Part shown: positions 37,366 to 46,828 of the stretch, in pieces
How the letters are laid out: each line of letters starts with the position of its first letter
Position numbering within the stretch: the stretch's first letter is position 1
Assembly (NCBI GenBank): GCA_029961685.1
Contig: JARWKL010000004.1
Span: 31,253,645-31,317,644, forward strand
Direction: 5' to 3'
Origin: Aristolochia californica
Taxonomy: Eukaryota; Streptophyta; Magnoliopsida; Piperales; Aristolochiaceae
Length of the DNA: 64,000 bases
Notes under the pieces: model-generated
Told to the model about the DNA's origin: nothing
Seen by the model: only the letters and a program-made list of their open reading frames with translations
The model's database searches: none
Translations under genes and position numbers: made by a program

Positions 37366-38265
37366 ATGATGAGCCTCAAACTAAAAATCAGAAAATGCTA
37401 GTTTTTCCAAAGGTTGCCAAAAAAGAGAACAACAGTGATGAGGATGATAACTAGGAAAGTTCAGATGTTGAGCCTAAGCGAAGCCAATCTCCTGCAAAGA
37501 GTAGTAGTTGTGAAGATGATACTTCTGAGGAAGACAGTAAGGAAGAAGAACCTGCCAAGACTGCAAAGAAAAAGGCTAATGATGTTGTAATGGAAGATTC
37601 CTCTACAAGAAAGCAGACTGCTACAAAATCTGAAAAGAAAGCTCTTGAAACTACTGTCACTCCTCAAGTTCAAACAACCAGTTCAAAAACACTATTTGTG
37701 GGCAACTTATCCTTCAGTGTTGAACGTCCTGATGTGGAGGAATTCTTCAAAGATGCAAGAGAAGTTGTTGATGTTCGATTTGCTATAGGTGAGGACGGTC
37801 GTTTTAGAGGTTTTGGGCATGTTGAGTTTGCTACAGAAGAGGTGGCACAGAGGGCTCTTGAACTGAAGGGTCACGACCTTTTAGGCCGTGGTGTGAGGCT
37901 TGATCTAACTCGTGAAAGAGGTTCACACACTCCTCATAGCGGCAATGATAACAACTTATATCAGAAAAGTGGTAAAGGTGAGCAGGGGAAGACTATATAC
38001 ATTCGTGGGTTTGATAAATCTCTAGAAGAAGATGAGATTCAAAGTGCTTGGGAAGAGCATTTTGGCTTCTGCGGAGAGATTACTTGAGTTTCTATTCCAA
38101 AGGATTATGAGACTGGTGCTTCTAAGGGGCTTGCTTACAAGGACTTCAACGGTGATGACGGTTTCTCTCAGGCTTTGGAACTCAACAGTTCAGATATAAA
38201 TGGCTACAATCTAACAGTGGAAGAGGCTAGGCCAAGGGGTGACAATCGTGATGGTTTCAGGCCTT
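37366..38265 (+). pseudogene. Captured nucleolin cDNA fragment
   Basis: An acidic/Ser-rich segment (KVAKKENNSDEDDN, SSCEDDTSEEDSKEEE) is followed by RRM1 with TLFVGNLSF (RNP2) and RGFGHVEF (RNP1), then GHDLLGRGVRLDLTRERG, HSGNDNN. RRM2 follows with IYIRGFDKSLEEDEI, a stop at 38085-38087 in EIT-stop-VSIPKD (Arg to TGA), SKGLAYKDF and LTVEEARPRGDNRDGF. This is the plant nucleolin layout (NUC-L1/L2), an rRNA-processing factor of the nucleolus, missing its GAR tail and N-terminus. No introns are seen across two RRMs, which suggests a cDNA origin. Stops at 37452 and 38085 break it. Confidence 0.9.
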
Positions 38266-39015
38266 TGAGTGTTTCCTGGTGCAGCAACGGGAGGGGGTCA
38301 GTGCTGCCGAGTCTACTTATTCCCACGGGTCATGCAGGCAATGGGTAGGCAGTGCAACTTTGCCAATGGGAGGCCACCGGGAGGGGCTCTTTCACACCAT
38401 TCTAGGACTGAGGGAGGGCAGCATTGCTGTTGGGCGAGATGTAATGACATTTGACACACTTTCCTATAGTTGGTTGAAAAAAAAATTCTTAGAGGGAATG
38501 CTCCAGTTTTGGGCGTCCAGAGGGTGGACATAGCTATCGCAGATGCCACTTGGGAACAGGTGGCAACGTCGGCATACAGCCCCTACTTTCGAGCTTGAGG
38601 ACAAGCTCGTTCTTCCAGTGGGGTGTAATGTTATGTACGCAATAACATTAATATTTAATTTTTTTATTTAGTTTACATTATTTTATTTCAGTTTTAGGGC
38701 ACAAGGTATTTTTGGAATATTTTATTTATAGGGGTATTTTGTAATATTTTATCTTAAACCCTAACAGGGTGAACCCTATTTAAGGGGTAAGAGTAATGAG
38801 AAAGACAAGCATTGATTTTAGGTTAATTGTAGGGTAAACAGGCTTGGATCTCTCCTTGATGAGTTCTAGAGTTTTCAAGCTTCCTTTTGGCTTGATCTTC
38901 GTCTTCTTCTCCATGTCTCCCTACAATTCCTCATGGTATCCCTACAATAACCCGTGGTAGATCCAGGACCATAACAACGAATCCTTGTGTCAGATCCAGG
39001 ACCGTAACAACTAAA

Positions 39016-39342
39016 TGTTAAACACCTAGCCAATTCTACCCAAAAGATTGGCCTGTTAGGAGCGAAAAACATAGGTATTTAACATAGGACCATAATAGTA
39101 CACCCCGCCCTCCCGAGCCGATGACCACGACGGCCTTAACACAGCAACAGGGACCGGGTCAAGAGCCCATACTCCCTTACGGCGACCCGCCAGGGGTGTG
39201 TGGTCCACTTGTGCACACAGGGACTCAAAGTTGAGACGTAGCGCCTGCTCTGATACCAAATGTTAAGCACTTAGCCAATACTACCCAAAAGACCGGCCTG
39301 TTAGGAGCAGAAGGCATAGGTACTTAACCCAGGACCATAATA
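39016..39342 (-). mobile_element. Mini LTR element (TRIM), ~330 bp, ~85-bp LTRs
   Basis: Two short repeats, about 39016-39093 and 39260-39342, each read TGTTAARCACYTAGCCAA ... GGACCATAATA on the plus strand. The complement of TGGTATCAGAGC, then AAA, lies just inside the right copy, so it reads on the minus strand. The interior is only ~165 bp. It belongs to the same family as the LTRs of element C. The right flank is CACTG, which pairs with the CACTG left of element B. Confidence 0.85.
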
Positions 39343-39347
39343 CACTG

Positions 39348-41209
39348 GTTGAAGTAAAATCATCTTTGTTATCTGCCCAATCAGCATCAGAGAACACATG
39401 AAGGGACAAAGAAGATTGTCGATGTAAGACGATACCATGATCCAGAGTCCCACAGAGATATCGTAACAAACGTTTGACAACATTCCAATGATCAGTAGTG
39501 GGGCCATGCATAGACTGAGATAACTTATTTACCACATAAGCAATGTCAGGGCGAGTGAGAGACAAATATTACAGACTTCCAATAATCGTTCGATATTTAG
39601 ATGCATCAGATAGTGTCGTGCCAGACTGAAGTGTGAGTGTAGATGATGTGACAAGGGGTGTAGCGACAGGCTTTGCATTGGTCATGTGTGTGCGATGAAG
39701 GAGATCACAGATATACTGGCGTTGAGAGAGAAGAAGGCCTTAAGAATGAGGAACAACTTCAATATTGAGAAAATAAGCCAAGGGGCTAAGATCTTGAGTG
39801 AGAATCTCTGAGCAAGTAGGTGAATGATTGTCGTCATAGTTTGATCATTGTTTCCTGTAATAATAATGTCATCAACATAGACCAGAATATACAACACATC
39901 TGAATCTGTGTGTGAGATAAATAGAGTTGAGTCTGCATGAGAGTTGGAGAAGCCCGAGATAATGAGAAACTAGCGCAACTCATGATACCAAGCACGAGGT
40001 GCTTGCTTAAGACTGTAGATAGCCTTGCAAAGTTTGCATACATGATTCGGATTATTCCGGTCAATGAAACCTGGTGGTTGTGTCATAAATACATCATCAG
40101 ATAGAGTGCCTTGGAGAAACGCATTATTAACATCAAGTTGGCGAAGCGACCAGCCACGACTTACTGTAAGGTTAAGAACAATGCAAATAGTGGTAGGCTT
40201 GACAACTGGACTAAATGTTTCATGATAATCAACTCTAGGGCGTTGGTGAAACCCTTTGGCAACTAAACGAGCCTTGTACCTGTCAATGGAGCCATCAAAA
40301 TGATATTTAGTATGAACAATCTATTTGCAACCAACCAGATTTTGCGAGGGACCCGAGGGAACAAGTTCCTATGTACCATTTCGAACAAGAGTATCATACT
40401 CATCAAACATAGCCTGACGTCATTCGGGATTGGTGAGAGCTTGAGTTACAGTTGTGGGTTCACGGTTGGCAGATGCGGGAACTTGGGCTGTGAGGTTTAG
40501 TTTTTGGATGGGTTTGGAAATGTTGTTCTTGGATCAAGTGACAATAACACAGGGGGGGGGGGGGAGGAAATGAAGTAGATAAGGGATGATGGGTGTGGGT
40601 CAGCCAAAGTATGAGTGTGGTGATGGAGAGGGCTAAGGAGGGGCATCGTGAACAGGGCTAGCCCGGGGCGCAGGGATCGAAGCTACAGATGATGTGCCAG
40701 TAGTCAGGAGGGACACAGAGGAACATCAGTGAGAGAGTGTATCAGATGAGGGGCGGTCAAAATGAGAATGAAGTGAAGTGGAGGGTAAAATAGATTCAAC
40801 GAATTTAACATGATGCGACACATAAAGACGAGATATAGTGGGATCAAGACATAGATATACACTTTGTGTAGTAGAATACCCTAAGAAAACACACGAAGAG
40901 GAACGAGGAGTGAGTTTGTGAGAAGAGTATGGCCGGAGCCAAGGATAACAAAGATCACCAAAACTGCATAGTTTAGAATAGTTAGGAGGATTGCCAAAAA
41001 GTTTGGCATAAGGTGAAAGAAGACTTAGTGTAGGTGTGGGAAACCGGTTGATGAGATAGACAGCAGTGGAGAAAGCATATGACTAATAAAAAAGAGGTAT
41101 AGAGGTATGCAAAAGAAGCGACAAACCTGTTTATACAATGTGACGATGTCATCGTTTAGAATACCCATTGTGTTTAGGTGTATAAGGAGGAGACGTAAGA
41201 TGAAAAATA
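39348..41209 (-). pseudogene. Copia element E, reverse transcriptase and integrase C-terminal half
   Basis: Minus-strand frames with several stops. From 41209 downward: FHLTSPPYTP, HNGYSKRRHRHIV (integrase), a GYSTTQSVYLCLDP region, then RT with [12 protein letters not shown] sequence near 40110, LYILVYVDDIIITGNN (39855), RPDIAYVVNKLSQSMHGPTT, HWNVVKRLLRYLCGTLDHGI, VFSDADWADNKDDFTSTS. YVDD is intact. A 13-G run at 40552-40564 lies in the linker. The upstream half is at 44225. Confidence 0.88.
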
Positions 41210-41310
41210 CCATTTGTTATGGTCCTGGGTTAAGTACCTATGCCTTCTGCTCCTGACAAGCTGATCTTGTGGGTAGTATTAGCTAGGTGTTTAACATTTG
41301 GTATCAGAGC

Positions 41311-42160
41311 GGACCACTGGCAATGATTCATCTTCTCGCGGGGAGCTTGATCATCAACTCGTTCTTCAAATGTTTGCACAAATTGATTGGCTTTCTGCTA
41401 CTCTGGATAAAGCCACAGAAACCAACTCAAAGAAATCCGGTAGAGCCACATAAACCAACTCAAAGAAATCGGCGGAACTCGACAACAGAGACCCCTCTAG
41501 CTCTCCAGCGGCGACGACTTCTAAAATTGGGTCCACATGTCCGACATCGGGAGTATCCTCCGTACAACCTTCGTCGGCAACAAGGGAAGGGGATTTGCTG
41601 TCAAACCCCTTCTCCCGGGACGCCATACGTCTTCCCACACCAAAGTCACCTGAAATCTTGGCGCTATCGGTCTCGGCACAACTCTCCAAATTTTCGAAAT
41701 CAGACGGCACTAGACTCCGAATTGGAGAAATTCCGAGTTCGTCGGCACTAGAAATTTTCGAGCAGGGACGTCATGCGCCAACATCCCGAGCTGGGCAATG
41801 GGCCCCAGAACTTCCGAAACCAAACCACCCCTGCTCATGGCACGCTACACTCTGTTCCGAACTGGCGAAGGACAATTTGTCGACGCCTGTTCCGACCAAG
41901 ACACAAGCGTCAAAGCCCAAATGGGCTACTCTTCGCCACCAAACACGGCGGAGGCTCCATCGGCGCCGTCAGAAACAAGTCTGGTGGGATTTAACCTCCG
42001 GCCACCACCTATTACACTCAATCCAGCTCTCGGCAGTCGCGAAGATAGAGCCCAATTATCGAGGACAGGCCCTCAATTCATCGACATTAATGTCAGGTGA
42101 GTTTTGGAACTCCTCGACACTGTGTGTAAACATTGGGGACTGGCCACCCCTGTTTTGGGA
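41311..42160 (+). other. Element C leader, gag-like open frame
   Basis: A nearly open frame follows the primer site (PTPKSPEILALSVSAQLSKF, LRHQTRRRLHRRRQKQVWWD). The block 41930-42040 (SSPPNTAEAPSAPSETSLVG, RPPPITLNPALGS) matches the second leader module of B at 35480-35620 and the A leader near 29500. Function unknown; no domain recognised. Confidence 0.6.
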
Positions 42161-42179
42161 TACCAGTCAACCGCCGCGG

Positions 42180-42530
42180 AATTTCGATGGTGGAGCTGGT
42201 CAACTTGGTTTGGCCAGGGGCCTGTTTGAAGAAATGGTTGCAACGGGTAGGACACCTACTACGCAGACAGTTACTGCATTGATCCAGACTTATGGTACGG
42301 CAAGGTGGGGGGTGGCCTGCATTGTATCTGTGGGAGCGGATGCAGTCACCTAAGTGGCCAATGGATTTCGTACTGTCCCACACTCTGTTAAGTAGGTGTG
42401 CAGATCTTGGGTTGCAGGTTGAGGTCGAGAGGCTTTTTGCTGCGATGAAGAGGTCAGAGCTCTGTCAGCCGGATAGTGAGCGTTACAAGGCAATACTGCA
42501 CACTGTATTTCGGTGTGTTGGAGCTGTTTT
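42180..42530 (+). pseudogene. Captured pentatricopeptide repeat (PPR) gene fragment
   Basis: FDGGAGQLGLARGLFEEMVA, GRTPTTQTVTALIQTYGTAR in one frame. After a frameshift near 42310: LYLWERMQSPKWPMDFVL, HTLLSRCADLGL, VERLFAAMKRSELCQPDSER. Spacing of about 35 residues and the LFEEM / TLLS..CA..G / RLF..M pattern are those of P-class PPR repeats of organellar RNA-binding proteins. The particular gene is not identified. It ends where kinase sequence begins. Confidence 0.8.
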
Positions 42531-42544
42531 GATCCCTTCCAAAT

Positions 42545-42873
42545 GCAAAACGCTTGGTAGCACATCAAATGTTGTGGATCCTGAAATCCCATCATCAATT
42601 GGTCAACAATCTGGTCGGCGGTCCATTTTGTCAAGTAGTGGTGTTGCTAGCTCCACATCCCTTTCCCTTGTCTCCATTGTTGCTATTTGCATACTGTGAC
42701 ATTTTCACTCGCTGCGCTTGCGAAAGACACTGACAAGTTCAGTTCCAGGCAACTCTTGGGTGGAGGATTTGGGCGTGTTTATCTTGGGCTAATGGAGGAT
42801 GGCCCTGGGGTAGCAGTTCAGTTGCTACTGCGTGATCATCAACATGGGGACCGTGAGTTTATTGCTATTCGTG
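42545..42873 (+). pseudogene. Captured receptor-like kinase (ALE2-like) fragment
   Basis: SSIGQQSGRRSILSSSGVAS, then TFSLAALAKDTDKFSSRQLL, GGGFGRVYLGLMEDGPGVAV, LLLRDHQHGDREFIA. This is the juxtamembrane region and the glycine-rich loop of an ALE2-type receptor-like Ser/Thr kinase. The invariant lysine of VAVK is glutamine here (VAVQ), and the frame changes near 42697. The kinase sequence ends at GDREFIA, and histone deacetylase follows in the same frame. Confidence 0.82.
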
Positions 42874-43526
42874 CCATTGGACATGGAAAAGGAGACTACT
42901 ACTCTTTGAATGTCCCTCTCCAGGATGGTATTGATGACGAGAGTTACCAGTTTTTGTTCAAACCTATCCTTGGAATAGTGATGGCAGTGTTCCAGCTGGG
43001 CGCTGTTGTCCTTCCACGTGGAGCAGACTCTTTGCCTGGAGATCTGTTGGGTCATTTCAATCTCTCCATTACCGGTCATGCTAAGTCTATACGATATATG
43101 AGGTCATTCCATGTGCCACTGCTGCTGGTTGGAGGTGGGGGTTATACCATACGGCTTGTTGCCAGATGCTGGTGCTATGCGCCTGGAGTTGCACTGGGTG
43201 TGGCATTGGATGCTAATCTGCCGCATCATGAGTATTATGCATATTTTGGTCCAGCCTATGCTCTTCATTTTGCTCCCAGTAACAGGGAGCACCAGCGGCG
43301 GGCTTCAGAGCCCACACCATTGTTTCGGCCAGCATCCTCTACCTTCGTCGTATACCGGGAGCGTGGGCGATTTTCGTTCCGGGGACGGCGCTTGCCACTG
43401 AAGTCTCCTGGGGCCCATTCCAGCCTTCCGTGCTTTCTCTCCCAACTAACGAGCTTGAGGACGGCGTCATGGCTTGGGAAGAGCAGGAGTCATGGTGATA
43501 AATGTGGGGACGTCATGGGAAATTGA
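42687..43526 (+). CDS. Open kinase::histone-deacetylase fusion frame (279 codons) in element C
   Basis: An uninterrupted frame joins ~62 residues of receptor-like kinase (glycine loop) to ~135 residues of an RPD3-type class I histone deacetylase, then ~80 residues without recognised homology. HDAC landmarks: RAIGHGKGDYYSLNVPLQDG, IDDESYQFLFKPI, GADSLPGDLLGHFNL, GHAKSIR, VPLLLVGGGGYTIRLVARCW, YAYFGPAYALHFAPSN. The Cys before GADSL is Arg. The N-terminal half of the HDAC with the catalytic His pair is absent, so enzymatic activity is not expected. Whether this frame is translated is unknown; no plant gene promoter is visible. Confidence 0.6.
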   Translation: MHTVTFSLAALAKDTDKFSSRQLLGGGFGRVYLGLMEDGPGVAVQLLLRDHQHGDREFIAIRAIGHGKGDYYSLNVPLQDGIDDESYQFLFKPILGIVMAVFQLGAVVLPRGADSLPGDLLGHFNLSITGHAKSIRYMRSFHVPLLLVGGGGYTIRLVARCWCYAPGVALGVALDANLPHHEYYAYFGPAYALHFAPSNREHQRRASEPTPLFRPASSTFVVYRERGRFSFRGRRLPLKSPGAHSSLPCFLSQLTSLRTASWLGKSRSHGDKCGDVMGN

Positions 43527-44224
43527 ATGGGCGTCGGGTCTTCTTGCTATAAGAAGGAAGGAAGTAAAAATGTAAGGAAGCTTTTGGATCAATTAAAATT
43601 AGGCAAGGTCGGATTCTCCCTAACGAGGTCCAAGGTGAGCTCCCTTCGTGAGCTCAGTTATCCTCTCCATGTCTCCTTAAGGGTACAATTGGTACCCTGC
43701 CTACGATCCGAAGAACTTCTTCCCATCTTCTCCAACGTATTTCAATCAGGAATAGAGAGAGGATCATCGGCTGAATCGGTCCTTGGAAATTGGGCATATC
43801 AACTGATGTTATGGTCCTGGGTTAAGTACATATGTCTTTCGCTCCTGACAGGCCGATTTTTTTGATAGTATTGGCTAGGTGCTTAACATTTGGTATCAGA
43901 GCTAGTACTATGTCGCGGGTTCGATTCCCATGTGTTGCAAGTGGCGTGTGGAGGTGTGTTGCCCTAGGCGGAGGGGGCGACCTAGCAGAAGGGGCGACTA
44001 GAGTGTATTCCCGCACCATGGGCCATCGCTATAAGCGAAAGGGGCAACCTGAGTGTGTTCTTGCACCTTAGGGCCGTCATCAAAAGTGGGCCGTCTCTAG
44101 TGTAGGCCGCCGTGGGCGTCGACCTCGCGACAGTGGGTGTGATGTTATGGTCCTGGGTTAAATACCCATGTCTTCCACTCCTGACAGGTCAGTCTTTTGG
44201 GTAGTATTGGCTAGGTACTTAACA

Positions 44225-44260
44225 CCATTGGACGCCAAAAAAGATGACATTGCTTTGTAT

Positions 44261-44292
<32 letters not shown>

Positions 44293-44978
44293 ATTATCAG
44301 AGTAGAGTGTCTTAATCAGTTTACCAAAGAAATTTTCAACTATAGATTTAAATCGGATAAAGGTATCAAGTACGTGCGATTTTTGTTTGAGAGGATAAAA
44401 CCAGATATACTTTGTAAAATGATCCACAAAAATGACATAATACTTGAAATTATCAATAGAATAACTTAGAGAGGTCCAGACATCAGAAAATATAATATCA
44501 AGAGGGGAAGAAGAGACAAGTGTGGAGTGGGGAAAAAGGTAATTTGTGATTCTTATTACACTGACAAGAATTGCAAGTAAAATTAAAATTTAAAGAATGA
44601 GACAAATCTAACTGAGAAGTGGACATGATATGACGTAAAATCGGAGATGATGGATGACCTAGACGATGATGTCAAACAGACGAAGTAGTCTTGACACTAG
44701 AGAAAACAATTATTGGTGGAGACTGGACTGGGGACGATGGCCATTCGTACCCACCATCCTTAGTTCGACCCTGCAAAAGTGTTACCCCGTACGAAGATCC
44801 TTCACACGAAAAGAAGTGGGTAAGAACTCAATGGAAGTATGATTAGTTTGGCAAAATATGAGAGGGTGTAGAGAGAGATTTGTAACCAGTGTGAGTAATA
44901 GGAAGACCCGTGCCATCACCAATCATAATGTCGTTAGTACCGTCATAAGGAGTATGAAAAGAGAGATTACTCAAGTCT
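44225..44978 (-). pseudogene. Copia element E, GAG-pre-integrase and integrase N-terminal half
   Basis: Minus-strand reading from 44978: YDGTNDIMIGDGTGLPITHT, KSLSTPSHILPN, LLQGRTKDGGYEWP, HHRLGHPSSPILRHIMST, CNSCQCNKNHKLPFS, FVDHFTKYIWFYPLKQKSH, ENFFGKLIKTLYSDNG. GAG_pre-integrase and the HHCC zinc finger (HRLGH...CNSCQC) are followed by the integrase core. At the conserved DNGGEY site a run of 31 C (44262-44292) expands the glycines. Several stops are present. Confidence 0.88.
44262..44292. repeat. Poly-C tract (31 C) inside copia integrase
   Basis: Uninterrupted C run replacing the GG of the DNGGEY motif on the minus strand. The open frame is retained through it. Confidence 0.95.
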
Positions 44979-45589
44979 ATGGGTCAGGTTTGTCATTCAC
45001 GTCCCTAATCCAATTTATAGGGGAGAAGGGCTTAATGGAGAATCAAGCATTGAATCAAGTAGAAGGTTAGAAGTCGGATTCTCCCTCCTAAGGTCCAGGT
45101 CGAGCCTCCTTCAAGGCTCAATTTGCTTTCACCATTCCACATTCCAAACACCGAAAACTCCTTCCCACGTCAAGAGCAAATCTGGAGGGAAGAGAAGGAA
45201 GACGGGTGATGAGATCTATGGCCCGGGAAGATCCCAACATCTTGGTATTAGACAGGTACACCCTTGGGGATTCTTCTTCCCCAGAGGATTTGCGTCAACT
45301 TATAGAGGAACAACGTCAAAGGAGAGAGGCACAAAATCAAGCCATTGACGATAATTGCCAGCACACTGCTGACCTTCAATCTGCAATGACAGCTTTGAAT
45401 GATTCCGTCCAGCAAATCCTCCGGTGACTGGATGAAGGTGTGGTTTGAGGGCTGCCGCCACCTAGAAGCTACACTCCTTCGGCCGAGCGCCACCATCACC
45501 ACCTGCCACCACCCCCACCACTGCTGCGCCCCCCACATCCCACAATGGGACCCCACACACATGCCCCTAATTCGGTGCCCAAGTATGTT

Positions 45590-46370
45590 AAATTGGATTT
45601 TTCGACATTTGAAGGGTCTACAGACCCCTTGATTTGGTTACATCGATGTGACTAGTTCTTTTACAATCAAAGAACACCTGTGGATGGCCGGGTCCATTTA
45701 GCCGCATTCCATATGCTCGATGAAGTGCTTCTATGGTTCCACCAATTTAAGAATGAACATCTGGTTCAAGATTGGGATTTATTTAAACAATCTTGCATGT
45801 TGAGGTTTGGTCCTCCCGCCCGTAGCAATCCTTTGGGTGATTTGATGAATTTAAAACAGAGGGGAGCTATTGAATTGTACCAAAAGCACTTTCAGGAACG
45901 CTTGGCCCGAGCCAGTAACTTTGTAAGGCCCTCGCATTATGTTCATCTCTTTACTGCTGGGTTGACAGAGGTCATGCGTTTAGAGGTAGAATTACATTAC
46001 CCTCGAGTCTTGGACCATGCTATGAACTTGGCCAGGACAATTGATGCTAAATAGCGTGTCCTCAAAGAGTCCCTGGTCAGAAGACCCTTTTTGCCAAGGA
46101 GGGCGCCCACCAATGCCCCCTCATCCTATTCAGGGACTACATGCCCTGGGCCAAATTCAGCAGCCCGTGCAGACATTTCACCCTCCACACCACCAGCTCC
46201 ATACATTAGAAAACTGTTCAGCCAGGAGATGGAACAGCGGCGGGCCAAGGGCCTTTGTTATAATTGTGATGAACAATATGTCTAGGGTCACCTATGCAAG
46301 AGGTTATTCTATTTGGAGGTCTTCGATGACACAGAGGAAGTTAAACTAGTGGAAGACAGTGTTGAGGCCA
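45590..46370 (+). pseudogene. Gypsy element D gag
   Basis: Frame 45680-46054 gives a Retrotrans_gag domain (VHLAAFHMLDEVLLWFHQF, LFKQSCMLRFGPPARSNPLG, LYQKHFQERLARAS, GLTEVMRLEVELHYP). After a stop at 46052 the next frame (46091-46285) carries the nucleocapsid zinc knuckle CYNCDEQYV-stop-GHLCKRLF. Upstream, 45206-45427 encodes a charged segment. In-frame stops make it defective. Confidence 0.88.
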
Positions 46371-46430
46371 AATAGGATGCACCCACAACTTCATAAGTCA
46401 GCCAGCAGCAGAACAACTTGGGTTAGTAAT

Positions 46431-46800
46431 TCAGTAGAACACCGGCATATTCGTCTCAGTGGCCAATGAGGCCAAAATCTCCAGTGCAGGTATCTCTACA
46501 ACCACACCATTTTGTATTGAGGGACTCTCCTTTGTAGCCGATTTTTTGGTCATTCCACTGGCGGAGTTTGACTTGGTACTCAAAATTAAATGGCTCCAAA
46601 TGTTGGGGCCTATCTTGTGGGATTTCAAATCACTTACCATGACGTTTACATCTACCCAGCGTAGATTACCCTCATGGCACACATGCTATTGCGCCTTTCA
46701 CTCTTCAGGAAATTCAGGTCCAGTGTGTTGAGCACTGTAAATTAACTACTTTACTTATAGAATTTGGTGATTTATTTCAATCCCCTACTGCCCTCCCACC
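46431..46800 (+). pseudogene. Gypsy element D protease region
   Basis: The open frame 46459-46731 reads ISSAGISTTTPFCIEGLSFV, ADFLVIPLAEFDLVLKIKWL, LGPILWDF. This corresponds to the second half of the retropepsin-like domain and the segment leading to RT. The catalytic DSG motif is not readable, so the N-terminal part is damaged. Confidence 0.7.
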
Positions 46801-46828
46801 TATTCGCCATTGTGATCACCGCATAAGG

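Larger units (their letters stand above)
34343..39009 (+). mobile_element. Element B: non-autonomous LTR retrotransposon with three captured genes
   Basis: LTRs are 34343-34726 (384 bp) and 38629-39009 (381 bp). Both start TGTTATG and end in a GTAACA-like tail, with a CCCTATTTAAGGGG promoter-like block, and are clearly related to the LTRs of A. The primer site TGGTATCAGAGC is at 34729-34740. The 3' LTR is preceded by the last codons of a chromovirus pol (ATWEQVA, FELEDKLVLPVG; 38540-38620). The left flank CACTG (34338-34342) reappears only after the adjacent mini element, at 39343-39347. The interior holds a leader shared with A and C, then NUP96, HSP70-14/15 and nucleolin cDNA, all in the sense direction. 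Confidence 0.87.
41215..44224 (+). mobile_element. Element C: TRIM-type element with three 82-bp LTRs and captured genes
   Basis: Flanked by CCATT (41210-41214 and 44225-44229). Three 82-bp LTR copies, 41215-41296, 43807-43888 and 44143-44224, start TGTTATGGTCCTGGGTTAA and end TTAACA. The first two are each followed after TT by TGGTATCAGAGC. The interval 41297-43806 holds leader sequence, host gene fragments and a gypsy-like tail (ELEDGVMAWEEQ near 43450; GGTCGGATTCTCCCT near 43610 resembles the D LTR). The interval 43889-44142 is a 254-bp plain TRIM interior. The whole is thus a head-to-tail dimer of a cargo copy and a plain copy sharing the middle LTR. Confidence 0.87.
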
